NCBI GenBank assembly: GCA_017632555.1
Contig: JAGBRF010000008.1
Span: forward strand, 1-6,206
Length of the DNA: 6,206 nucleotides
Reading direction: 5' to 3'
From: Alphaproteobacteria bacterium
GTDB taxonomy: Bacteria > Pseudomonadota > Alphaproteobacteria > RF32 > UBA3637
This document shows, one piece after another, positions 1 to 6,206 of the stretch; position 1 is the stretch's first letter, and every line of letters starts with the position of its first letter. A model generated the notes under the pieces. It saw only the letters and a program-made list of their open reading frames with translations, was not told the origin of the DNA and did not search any database. A program made the translations under genes and the position numbers.

Positions 1-947
1 AACGAAGCGTTCAGGCGGCCAAAGTGTTTTGCCCCAAAATTATATCCGGCAAAAGGTTGGTATCCTTGCGCTATACCCATAATGGTCAAAAATGAAATAG
101 CGCCCAACCGCATCATAATCCCGTTTCCCGCCATCACGTTTTCGCCATAGGAAATGGCAATGTTATTGCTGATGATGTGTGAAACACCCATGATAAACGC
201 ATTTAACGCCGCCGGAAAACCGATGCTTAAAATGTCTGTCATCATTTTTTTGTCGGGTTTGAAAAACGATAATCCCAACGAAAGCAAAGTTTTTGATTTT
301 TTGAAGTAAATCAAATAATAAATCGTTCCCAATAAATTACCGAAAGCGGTTGCCCATGCGGCACCGGCTATACCCCAATTCCATTCCAGAATAAAGATAT
401 AATCCAAAACTATATTGGCGCCTGTTCCGATAAAAATGCCAAGCATGGCTTGTTTTGTTGCACCTTCCGAACGAATCAGCCCCGATAAAACAATTTGCAA
501 AATTTGGACACTGCTGGATAAAACCAAAATCATCATATACGTTTCGGTCGGTGTCCATGTCGCCGGTGATGTTCCCAACAAAGTTAAAACGTTGTCTTTT
601 GTCACATAGGCAACTGCGGATACAAACATCCCCATCAAAATCGAACAATAAAATGCCGTGGAACAAGTGCGTTTGGCTTCCATTATATTTTTTTCACCCA
701 ACATTCTGGAAATAAACGAAGCACCGCCGATTGCGAAAATGTTTCCAACCGCTTGAATCAGCAAAGCAAACGGCATAATCAACGAAACGGCCGCCACTAA
801 GTTCGGATCATTCAATTGGCTGATGAAAAAGGTGTCCGTCAATCCGTAAATGACTTGGACCATCATTGCCAAAACGGACGGCAAAGCCAAAGATAATATC
901 GCCCGTTTGACCGGTGCTTTTTCCATCAATTCGATATTTTTTTGCAT
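1..947 (-). CDS. MATE-family efflux transporter, 3' part outside the window
   Basis: Inner-membrane antiporter of the MATE (multi-antimicrobial extrusion) family, expected to export drugs or metabolites against a Na+ or H+ gradient. The 315 residues present are almost wholly hydrophobic and would form about eight helices. Family-like stretches include YGLTDTFFIS (residues 34-43, first helix), LSGLIRSEGATKQAM (154-168), GTGANIVLDYIFI (174-186) followed by GIAGAAWAT (192-200), and the second-lobe motif GIAQGYQPFAGYNFGA (291-306). This set fits the MepA-like branch best. MATE proteins usually have about 440-460 residues, so roughly the last 130 lie beyond the left edge. The start at 947 has an AAAGGA site (minus strand, about 960-955) 7 nt upstream; Met8 has no comparable site. 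The gene is divergent from the tolC-like operon. The family assignment is firm; the substrate is unknown. Confidence 0.93.
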   Translation of the reverse strand, partial: MQKNIELMEKAPVKRAILSLALPSVLAMMVQVIYGLTDTFFISQLNDPNLVAAVSLIMPFALLIQAVGNIFAIGGASFISRMLGEKNIMEAKRTCSTAFYCSILMGMFVSAVAYVTKDNVLTLLGTSPATWTPTETYMMILVLSSSVQILQIVLSGLIRSEGATKQAMLGIFIGTGANIVLDYIFILEWNWGIAGAAWATAFGNLLGTIYYLIYFKKSKTLLSLGLSFFKPDKKMMTDILSIGFPAALNAFIMGVSHIISNNIAISYGENVMAGNGIMMRLGAISFLTIMGIAQGYQPFAGYNFGAKHFGRLNAS

Positions 948-1053
948 TTTTTTATCCTTTGACAGCAGATTAGTTTGTTTTTCCAAAAAAAGCAACTTTT
1001 TAATAAAAAAGAAACTTTTTTTATTTATACAGAAAATGAAAAGGAGTCGTTAA
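948..1053. promoter_or_regulatory. Divergent intergenic region between the MATE gene and the exporter operon
   Basis: This 106-bp AT-rich spacer must carry start signals for both directions, because both neighbouring genes begin here. Seen directly: the MATE ribosome binding site at about 955-960 (minus) and AAGGAG at 1041-1046 (plus), 7 nt before the ATG at 1054. For the minus strand, TTGCTT (995-990) and TAATCT (972-967) are separated by 17 nt, a sigma70-like spacing, but each matches consensus at only 3 of 6 positions. For the plus strand, TATACA at 1026-1031 is a possible -10 with no convincing -35. Two palindromic A/T-tract elements lie between. The promoter assignments are tentative; the presence of a control region is inferred from gene orientation. 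Confidence 0.6.
985..1021. repeat. Two tandem A-tract/T-tract dyads in the divergent spacer
   Basis: The first dyad is AAAAAG-CAA-CTTTTT (987-1001), the second AAAAAAG-AAA-CTTTTTT (1005-1021). Their centres (994 and 1013) are 19 bp apart, close to two turns of the helix, so both would face the same side of the DNA. They could be paired operator half-sites, curved UP-element-like tracts, or chance structure in an AT-rich spacer. A terminator role is unlikely because no gene ends here. Confidence 0.5.
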
Positions 1054-2403
1054 ATGGCAAAGTATAGATTCGTTTTTTTGTGTGCGTGCGCAGGGTTGAT
1101 AACAACTTCTGCAAATGCATTGGATCCGTTCAGCATTTATGATGATAAAGCGGCGGCCGTATGTGAAGAACAATCGATGGACGGACAAGTCGATTTGGCA
1201 AAGGTGATGGAAAAAGCCATTTACTCGAATATCAGTTTGAAAACAAGTTATTTGTCGGCGTTGATTTCCGGTGCTTCTTACGGACAAGGATTATCCGCTT
1301 ATTTGCCAAGTATATCCGCTTCGGAAAGTATAGGGGCAACCAGCCGAAAAGTAGACGGCGGGGCGCACAGTGATACAGGTTCTGTCAGTGCAGAAGCCAG
1401 ATTGAATTGGTTGTTATTCGATTTCGGCGGACGCAGTGCCAATGCTGACCGCTTGAAAGCCGCTTTGCAATCTTCGTATTTTGCGTATGATGATACGTTG
1501 CAGGAATTGCTTTATACCGTTGCTGAAAATTATTATGGCGTTTTGGCCGCCGAAGAAAGATATGAAGGGTTGATGGAATCCGAAAAGTCGGCTAAAAAGG
1601 CGTATGAAGAAGCCAAAAGTCGTTACGATTTGGGATTGGTTCCTTTGTCGGATAAGTTGCAGGCTCAAACATCGTATGAACAAGCCAAATTGGCTTCGAA
1701 CGTTGCCCGCAAAAATATAGCTTTGGAACGGGGAAATTTGGCGAATTTGTTAAACTTGCCACCTTATACGCATTTTGATTTGAAGCGTCCGGATAAAAAA
1801 TTGAATAATTTACCTCCGATGGAAGAAATTAAGGATTTAATCGGAAAAGCGTTGGCTCAACGTCCGGATTACAAATCCATGGAACAGGATGTTTTAAGTG
1901 CTAAAAAACAAATCGATGTTGCCAGATCGGAAGGGTTGCCAACTTTGTCCGGTAATTTAGCCGGCGGTGCTGAAAAAGATATTCGTGACGGTAATCGTGC
2001 GGTTTATTCGGGGTCAGCCGGTTTGACAATTTCTATGCCTATTTTTACCGGCTTTTCGCAAAGTTATAAAATCGGTCAGGCCAAATTGCAATATCAAGCG
2101 GCACGTGAAAATTTAGAAAAAGCCAAAAGCAATATTGAAAACGAAGTTTGGTCCGCTGTTCAAGATTATGAAACATCTTTGGAAAGTTTTAAAATCAGCC
2201 AAACATTATTGGAAAGCGCAATGGAAAACGAACGTGTTGCATTTGCTTCTTATAAAGTCGGAAAAGTCAATATCATAACTTTGCTTGATGCACAATCATC
2301 TTTGGCTTCGGCACGGGTTGAAAATTCGACATCTTTCTATAACTTTTTAACGGCACAAAATAAGTTGCAAAAAGCATTGGGACAAATGGAGAAAACAAAA
2401 TGA
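1054..2403 (+). CDS. TolC-family outer-membrane efflux channel
   Basis: Outer-membrane exit duct of a tripartite exporter, expected to act as a trimer whose beta-barrel and long helical tunnel cross the outer membrane and periplasm. At 449 residues it has family length. A signal peptide is visible, with likely cleavage after ANA (residues 20-22). The two internal repeats of the OEP fold can be seen: the first includes LNWLLFDFGGR (117-127), then the helical stretch RYDLGLVPLSDKLQAQTSYE (190-209) and LANLLNLP (229-236). The second includes GLTISMPIFTGF (323-334), then YKVGKVNIITLLDAQSSLA (400-418) and QNKLQKALG (435-443). AAGGAG at 1041-1046 supports the start. Its stop overlaps the adaptor gene start (ATGA). 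The mature protein has about 20 extra residues before the first predicted helix and a single Cys (37). The family is certain; its partner is inferred from the operon. Confidence 0.95.
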   Translation: MAKYRFVFLCACAGLITTSANALDPFSIYDDKAAAVCEEQSMDGQVDLAKVMEKAIYSNISLKTSYLSALISGASYGQGLSAYLPSISASESIGATSRKVDGGAHSDTGSVSAEARLNWLLFDFGGRSANADRLKAALQSSYFAYDDTLQELLYTVAENYYGVLAAEERYEGLMESEKSAKKAYEEAKSRYDLGLVPLSDKLQAQTSYEQAKLASNVARKNIALERGNLANLLNLPPYTHFDLKRPDKKLNNLPPMEEIKDLIGKALAQRPDYKSMEQDVLSAKKQIDVARSEGLPTLSGNLAGGAEKDIRDGNRAVYSGSAGLTISMPIFTGFSQSYKIGQAKLQYQAARENLEKAKSNIENEVWSAVQDYETSLESFKISQTLLESAMENERVAFASYKVGKVNIITLLDAQSSLASARVENSTSFYNFLTAQNKLQKALGQMEKTK

Positions 2404-3536
2404 AAAAAGTTTTAATTATTCTTGCGATTATTTTTGGTGGAATTGTGGGGCTTTATTATTTGATGAAACCATCGGATAAGTTGACCGCCAGACAATTCGA
2501 ATTTGTCAAAGTCGATAAAGGAAACGTGACCGAAACGGTGACGGCTACGGGAACAATCGAACCGATCAACGTGGTCAGTGTCGGTACTCAAGTTTCCGGC
2601 ATTATCGAACGGGTTTATGTTGACTATAATGACGAAGTTGAAAAAGATCAGTTGTTGGCCGAATTGGATAAATTCGTTTTGAATGAAACTTTGCAAGACG
2701 CAAAAGCCGGTTTAGATTTGGCAAAAAGCAAAAAGAAAGTTGCCGAAATGAACTTTAATCGTTACAAAGATTTGTATAAACAAAAATTGATTGCAAAAGC
2801 CGAAATGGAAGAAGCCGAAATTTCTTTGGCAACTGCTGATGCGAATTTGTTGAGCGCGCAAGCCAATTATAACAAAGCGCAACAAAACATCGATTATGCA
2901 CGCATTGTATCGCCCGTTTCCGGTACGGTTATTTCAAAAGAAGTTGAACAAGGTCAAACAGTGGCAGCATCTTTTTCAACACCGACTTTATTCAAAATTG
3001 CAGAAGATTTACGTTTGATGCAAATCGAAGCCGCTGTTTCGGAAGCTGATATCGGCAAAATTAAATACGATATGAATGCCGAATTTACGGTTGATGCTTA
3101 TCCGACAGATACGTTCAAAGGAAAGGTCAAGCAAATTCGTTTATCGCCGACAACGGAACAAAATGTTGTGATGTACACGGTTATTATTGAAGTGCCGAAT
3201 GAAGATAAAAGATTGCTTCCGGGTATGACCGCTTTTGTGACGATTTTAACGGCGGAAAAAACAGATGTTTTACGTATTCCGAATACAACAATTCAATTTC
3301 GTCCGTCCGCTGAATTACGTCAAAAAATGGACGGGGAACGTCCGCGTAATTTGAAACCAACGCAGGCGGTTGTTTATACGTTTGATGCGGCAAAAGGAAT
3401 GATTAAACCGGTGGTGGTGGATTTGGGATTGGCTGATGTTATTTACACGGAAGTTGTTGATGGTGTTACAGCAGGCGAACAAATTATTTCGGAACACATA
3501 AAAAATGAAAGAGCCGGTGGCCGTCCGCCTATGTAA
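2400..3536 (+). CDS. macA: MacA-like periplasmic adaptor (HlyD/membrane fusion protein family)
   Basis: Adaptor that bridges the inner-membrane ABC permease to the TolC-like channel, expected to form a hexameric tube. Its 378 residues are close to E. coli MacA. Domains seen: an N-terminal membrane anchor (residues 4-22, no lipobox Cys); first half of the lipoyl domain (about 55-92, with GTQVSGIIERVYVDYNDEVE); an alpha-helical hairpin (about 92-166, Ala/Lys/Glu-rich); second lipoyl half (about 167-188, IVSPVSGTVISKEVEQGQTV); beta-barrel (about 200-285, with VSEADIG at 213-219 and LLPGMTAFV at 272-280); and a membrane-proximal domain to the end. The tail is RAGGRPPM. The ATG overlaps the tolC-like stop, with GGAG at 2388-2391 as the ribosome binding site, so translation is probably coupled. 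Ser193 stands where many relatives have Gln in the lipoyl gate loop. The symbol is by family resemblance, not proven orthology. Confidence 0.9.
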   Translation: MKKVLIILAIIFGGIVGLYYLMKPSDKLTARQFEFVKVDKGNVTETVTATGTIEPINVVSVGTQVSGIIERVYVDYNDEVEKDQLLAELDKFVLNETLQDAKAGLDLAKSKKKVAEMNFNRYKDLYKQKLIAKAEMEEAEISLATADANLLSAQANYNKAQQNIDYARIVSPVSGTVISKEVEQGQTVAASFSTPTLFKIAEDLRLMQIEAAVSEADIGKIKYDMNAEFTVDAYPTDTFKGKVKQIRLSPTTEQNVVMYTVIIEVPNEDKRLLPGMTAFVTILTAEKTDVLRIPNTTIQFRPSAELRQKMDGERPRNLKPTQAVVYTFDAAKGMIKPVVVDLGLADVIYTEVVDGVTAGEQIISEHIKNERAGGRPPM

Positions 3537-3550
3537 TTCGGGGAAAAATA

Positions 3551-4270
3551 ATGAAAAACCAAAAAGTCGTTGAAGTTGAAAATCTGACAAAAACTTACTT
3601 TATGCCCGGTGGGTTAAGCCAACAGGTGTTAAAGGGAATTTCCTTTGAAATTGCCAGCGGTGAATTTGTTGCAATTATGGGTCATTCCGGTTCGGGAAAA
3701 TCAACTTTGATGAATACGTTGGGTTGTTTGGACAGACCCACCGGCGGTAAATATTTTTTGGCCGGTCAGGAAGTATCCAAATTGACCGACAATGAATTGG
3801 CAACCGTTCGGGGAAAAACGTTGGGCTTTGTTTTCCAAAACTTTAATTTGCTGATGAAAAGAACGATTGCCGATAATGTTTCTTTGCCACTGCTTTATCA
3901 AGGGGTCAGTCGAAAGGAATGTTATGAACGGGCTTGTGCAATGATAGAACGTGTCGGGTTGTCCGGTTATGCCGATCGTATTCCAAACCAATTGTCCGGC
4001 GGTATGCAACAACGTGTGGCAATTGCACGGGCGTTGATAAACAATCCCAAAATTATTTTGGCTGATGAACCGACCGGTAATTTGGACAGCCAAACTTCCG
4101 ATGAAATTATGGGTATGTTTCAAGACTTAAACAAAGAAGACATTACGGTTATTTTGGTAACACACGAAGCCGATGTGGCTATGTATGCAAAACGTTTGAT
4201 ACGTATTGCTGACGGTGTTGTCGAGTATGATGGTTTAGTAAAAGATTATTTTGTAAAAAGGGAGAATTAG
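3551..4270 (+). CDS. ABC transporter ATPase, MacB/LolD type, stand-alone
   Basis: Cytoplasmic nucleotide-binding subunit that powers the exporter by ATP hydrolysis as a dimer. At 239 residues it is a single ABC domain with every key element: Walker [10 protein letters not shown] (44-52), Q-loop Gln96 in [11 protein letters not shown], signature LSGGMQQR (148-155), Walker [13 protein letters not shown] (168-179) with catalytic Glu173, and H-loop His205 in LVTHEADVA. The [13 protein letters not shown] stretch and the region after the Q-loop are typical of the LolD/MacB/FtsE group, which drives mechanotransmission-type permeases. E. coli MacB carries this domain fused to its permease; here the gene ends after the ABC domain and the permease is separate. 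It starts 14 nt after the adaptor, with GGGGA at 3540-3544. LolD was considered, but the adaptor, channel and MacB-like permease beside it favour a MacB role. Confidence 0.94.
   Translation: MKNQKVVEVENLTKTYFMPGGLSQQVLKGISFEIASGEFVAIMGHSGSGKSTLMNTLGCLDRPTGGKYFLAGQEVSKLTDNELATVRGKTLGFVFQNFNLLMKRTIADNVSLPLLYQGVSRKECYERACAMIERVGLSGYADRIPNQLSGGMQQRVAIARALINNPKIILADEPTGNLDSQTSDEIMGMFQDLNKEDITVILVTHEADVAMYAKRLIRIADGVVEYDGLVKDYFVKREN
4260..4265 (+). promoter_or_regulatory. Ribosome binding site embedded in the ATPase gene's last codons
   Basis: GGGAGA lies inside the Lys-Arg-Glu-Asn-stop codons that end the ATPase gene and sits 6 nt before the ATG at 4272. It fixes the start of the small secreted protein. 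It also means that ribosomes finishing the ATPase clear this site, so the two genes are probably translated together. Confidence 0.7.
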
Positions 4271-4271
4271 A

Positions 4272-5021
4272 ATGAAAAAATTATTATTATTGTCAACCGT
4301 GTTGATTTTTTCCGTTCCGGTTATGGCGCAAACATTTGATTTGGGCTCACGGTTAAAAGGTATGGGAAAGGATTCCATAAACATACAGGATTTACAAGGC
4401 AATTTGTTTAAGATGGGAAAAAGCAAATCGGGAAATCCATTTATGGAATCAGGTAACAAAAATGTGCCTATGGGGACAATGAGCGTGGAAGCTTTGGGAA
4501 AAGATAAAACACGTTTCGGTATGGGCGGAGAATACGCCGATATACAGGCGGATCCGAAAAATCCGAACAAGGTAATTATGACCAATCCGAACGGAAATCA
4601 AAAAATATCTATGGAGACAATTGAAAACAAAAAAACCGGCGAAGTGGATATGATAACACGTGACGAAAGAACTGGCGAAGTAATTCGGCACATCAGAAAA
4701 GGCGCGGATGGTTCTATGAAAACGTTGGTGGCAAAAGACGGACCAAATGGGACGGATTTGTTTAAGCGTACCCAAACCAAAGTAGAAGGCGGATATAAAA
4801 AAGAACTGAAAATGGAATTGGGTAAAGCCGAAATTTTGATACGAAATGCTCAAACAAATGCGCTTAAATATCGTGCGGTTGTTCAAAACGGTTATGATCG
4901 TCTTTACGATGCCAATAATAAATTGATTGCCGAAGGTAAAGAAAACGATAAGAACTTTAAAATCTACAATCAAAAAGCGTATAATGATTTTAAGAAAATT
5001 ATGGAATCGGGTGATTTGTAA
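4272..5021 (+). CDS. Secreted protein of unknown function, encoded inside the exporter operon
   Basis: I do not recognise this 249-residue protein. It starts with a clear Sec signal peptide (Lys2-Lys3, hydrophobic 4-16) and a likely signal peptidase I site after VMA (17-19), so the mature protein should be periplasmic or exported. There is no Cys, hence no lipobox, and no second membrane segment. The mature part is rich in Lys, Asn, Gly and Met; 14 Met in all, eleven of them between residues 31 and 149 (31, 48, 58, 67, 70, 84, 103, 114, 127, 149) or just beyond at 181. Residues about 95-185 look like successive short beta-strands with Gly/Asn turns, including KTGEV (121-125) and RTGEV (133-137). 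The C-terminal 50 residues (LYDANNKLIAEGK, then KAYNDFKKIM) seem mixed. It begins 1 nt after the ATPase stop and ends 13 nt before the permease. An accessory subunit, chaperone or cargo are all possible; none is shown. Confidence 0.88.
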   Translation: MKKLLLLSTVLIFSVPVMAQTFDLGSRLKGMGKDSINIQDLQGNLFKMGKSKSGNPFMESGNKNVPMGTMSVEALGKDKTRFGMGGEYADIQADPKNPNKVIMTNPNGNQKISMETIENKKTGEVDMITRDERTGEVIRHIRKGADGSMKTLVAKDGPNGTDLFKRTQTKVEGGYKKELKMELGKAEILIRNAQTNALKYRAVVQNGYDRLYDANNKLIAEGKENDKNFKIYNQKAYNDFKKIMESGDL

Positions 5022-5034
5022 TAAAGGAAAATAA

Positions 5035-6206
5035 ATGTTTAAACGCATATTCGGTGAAGCTTGGATTTCAATCACATCTTATAAACTGCGGACGTTTTTA
5101 ACAACGTTGGGTATTATGATTGGTGTTGCCGCTGTTGTTTTAATGGTTGCGGTCGGTCAAACCGTTCAAAACGTGATAGATGAAAGCTTTGCCAGTATGG
5201 GTGGTAATTTGTTGATTATATTACCCGGCGCTTCCAGCAGTGGCGGTATTCGTACGGCCATGGGGCGCCCCACCGTTTCCCGTTACGATATGGACGCAAT
5301 AAAGGATTTGAAGGACGTTGTTACAACTTCTTATGCCAGCACATCCGGAGTTCAGGCTGTTTACGGTAAAAACAACTGGAGTGTCGGTGTTACGGGAACT
5401 ACGCCGGATTATTTAAGCGTTGGTAATTGGGAAATTGATCGGGGAATTGCCTTTACGGAAAAGGATTTGAAATCGGCAGCTTCTTATGTTGTTTTGGGTC
5501 AAACGGTTGTTGACGAATTGTTCGGTTTCGAAAATCCGATAGGCAAAACAATCCGTTTGCAAAACATTCCGTTTATGGTTATCGGAACATTAAAATCCAA
5601 AGGTCCCGGTTTAACAGGTGATGACCAAGATAATTTGATTTTGATGCCGTTCACGACTTTGCGTCAAAAAATTCGTGGGGCCAGACAACCGCAAATGATA
5701 AACATCGGTTTTGTCAAAGTGGAAACGGAAGATAAATTGGAAGCCGTTATGCAACGCGTCAATTATCTGTTACGGGCCCGTCATAATTTGAAAGAAAATG
5801 ACGAAGATGATTTCACGGTTCGTAATATGGCCGAATTGGTTGCACAGGTTAAAAAAGTCGGATTCTATTTGTCTTTATTGTTGGGGGCGATTGCTTCTAT
5901 TTCCTTGGTGGTCGGATCTATCGGTATTATGAATATGATGTTGGTTTCCGTAACGGAACGAACGCGCGAAATCGGAACACGTAAAGCTTTGGGTGCGCCG
6001 AATAAATGGATTATGATGCAATTTTTGGTCGAAAGTATTTTGATTTCCTTTATGGGCAGTTTTATGGGGTTGGTTTTGGGTGTCGGTTTATCCCAAATCG
6101 GCGGAGTCATTTTTGACCAAAATGTTCCTATATCCATTTGGACGGTTATTGTTTCTGTTTCCGTGGCTATTGTGGTGGGTATTTTATCCGGTCTGTTCCC
6201 CGCTAT
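5035..6206 (+). CDS. macB: MacB-type ABC permease, C-terminal end outside the window
   Basis: Inner-membrane permease of the type VII (MacB/LolCE) class, which passes ATP-driven movement to a periplasmic domain rather than carrying substrate across the inner membrane. The 390 residues present show TM1 (about 21-41, FLTTLGIMIGVAAVVLMVAV), a large periplasmic MacB_PCD domain (about 42-275), TM2 (about 279-302), the conserved cytoplasmic segment SVTERTREIGTRKALGA (305-321), TM3 (about 330-353) and TM4 (about 368-390), ending in SGLFPA. Family members normally finish with about 10-20 more residues, so little is missing. There is no ATPase domain at the N-terminus, consistent with the separate upstream ATPase gene. 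AAAGGA at 5023-5028 supports the ATG. The symbol refers to the permease half only. Low-level similarity to LolC/LolE exists, but the sequence and context fit MacB better. Confidence 0.92.
   Translation, partial: MFKRIFGEAWISITSYKLRTFLTTLGIMIGVAAVVLMVAVGQTVQNVIDESFASMGGNLLIILPGASSSGGIRTAMGRPTVSRYDMDAIKDLKDVVTTSYASTSGVQAVYGKNNWSVGVTGTTPDYLSVGNWEIDRGIAFTEKDLKSAASYVVLGQTVVDELFGFENPIGKTIRLQNIPFMVIGTLKSKGPGLTGDDQDNLILMPFTTLRQKIRGARQPQMINIGFVKVETEDKLEAVMQRVNYLLRARHNLKENDEDDFTVRNMAELVAQVKKVGFYLSLLLGAIASISLVVGSIGIMNMMLVSVTERTREIGTRKALGAPNKWIMMQFLVESILISFMGSFMGLVLGVGLSQIGGVIFDQNVPISIWTVIVSVSVAIVVGILSGLFPA

Noticed and set aside
455..715. Plus-strand open frame of 86 codons within the left part
   Set aside because: It is antisense to the well-conserved MATE coding sequence and has no signal or domain.
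959..964. Perfect TTGACA hexamer on the plus strand, possible -35 for the exporter operon
   Set aside because: No -10-like hexamer occurs 16-18 nt downstream (sequence there is TTCCAAA), and the hexamer overlaps the MATE ribosome binding site.
987..1022. Rho-independent terminator made by the A/T dyads
   Set aside because: No gene ends at this point in either direction, and the stems are almost all A-T pairs, too weak for a terminator.
1081..1092. Possible lipobox (Leu-Cys-Ala-Cys at residues 9-12) in the TolC-like protein
   Set aside because: It sits in the middle of the hydrophobic signal core with too few residues before it; the ANA cleavage site at 20-22 is far better.
3701..4123. A 140-codon open frame on the minus strand inside the ATPase gene
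   Set aside because: It lies wholly opposite the Walker A to Walker B region of a clear ABC ATPase and has no family features or ribosome binding site of note.
3551..4270. LolD of the lipoprotein-release system
   Set aside because: The ATPase is LolD-like, but its operon holds a MacA adaptor, a TolC-like channel and a MacB-type permease rather than a LolC/LolE permease.
4449..5075. A 208-codon open frame on the minus strand opposite the unknown secreted protein
   Set aside because: The plus-strand gene has a signal peptide, a good ribosome binding site and operon spacing. The antisense product is rich in Phe, Ile and His without domains, as expected from the reverse complement of Lys/Asn/Glu-rich codons.
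5261..5272. Perfect 12-bp GC-rich palindrome TGGGGCGCCCCA in an otherwise AT-leaning region
   Set aside because: It lies in frame within the permease periplasmic domain (Met-Gly-Arg-Pro-Thr), has no T-tract and no partner copy seen; best explained as a chance result of codon choice.

Overview
The window looks like chromosomal DNA from a Gram-negative (diderm) bacterium. It is moderately AT-rich, encodes a TolC-type outer-membrane channel, uses AGGAG-type ribosome binding sites and packs its genes tightly. The sequence alone does not fix the taxon. The protein style would suit an AT-leaning proteobacterium, but that is only a weak impression.

Layout: (1) Positions 1-947, minus strand: the first 315 residues of a MATE-family multidrug/cation antiporter, cut by the left edge. 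(2) Positions 948-1053: a 106-bp AT-rich divergent intergenic region with ribosome binding sites at both ends and two A-tract/T-tract dyads 19 bp apart. (3) Positions 1054-6206, plus strand: a tight five-gene operon. Its order is TolC-like outer-membrane channel, MacA-like periplasmic adaptor (4-nt ATGA overlap), stand-alone MacB/LolD-type ABC ATPase (14-nt gap), an unrecognised 249-residue secreted protein (1-nt gap), and a MacB-type permease (13-nt gap), cut by the right edge just before its C-terminus.

Together the operon encodes a complete MacAB-TolC-like tripartite ABC exporter. The ATPase and permease are separate polypeptides rather than the single chain of E. coli MacB. ATP hydrolysis by an ATPase dimer would drive the periplasmic domains of a permease dimer, pushing periplasmic substrate through the MacA hexamer and TolC trimer out of the cell. 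The substrate cannot be read from the sequence.

The most interesting element is the secreted, Cys-free, Met-containing, beta-repeat-like protein encoded between the ATPase and permease genes. Its position and spacing suggest an extra periplasmic part or a dedicated cargo of the exporter. It resembles no family I can name.
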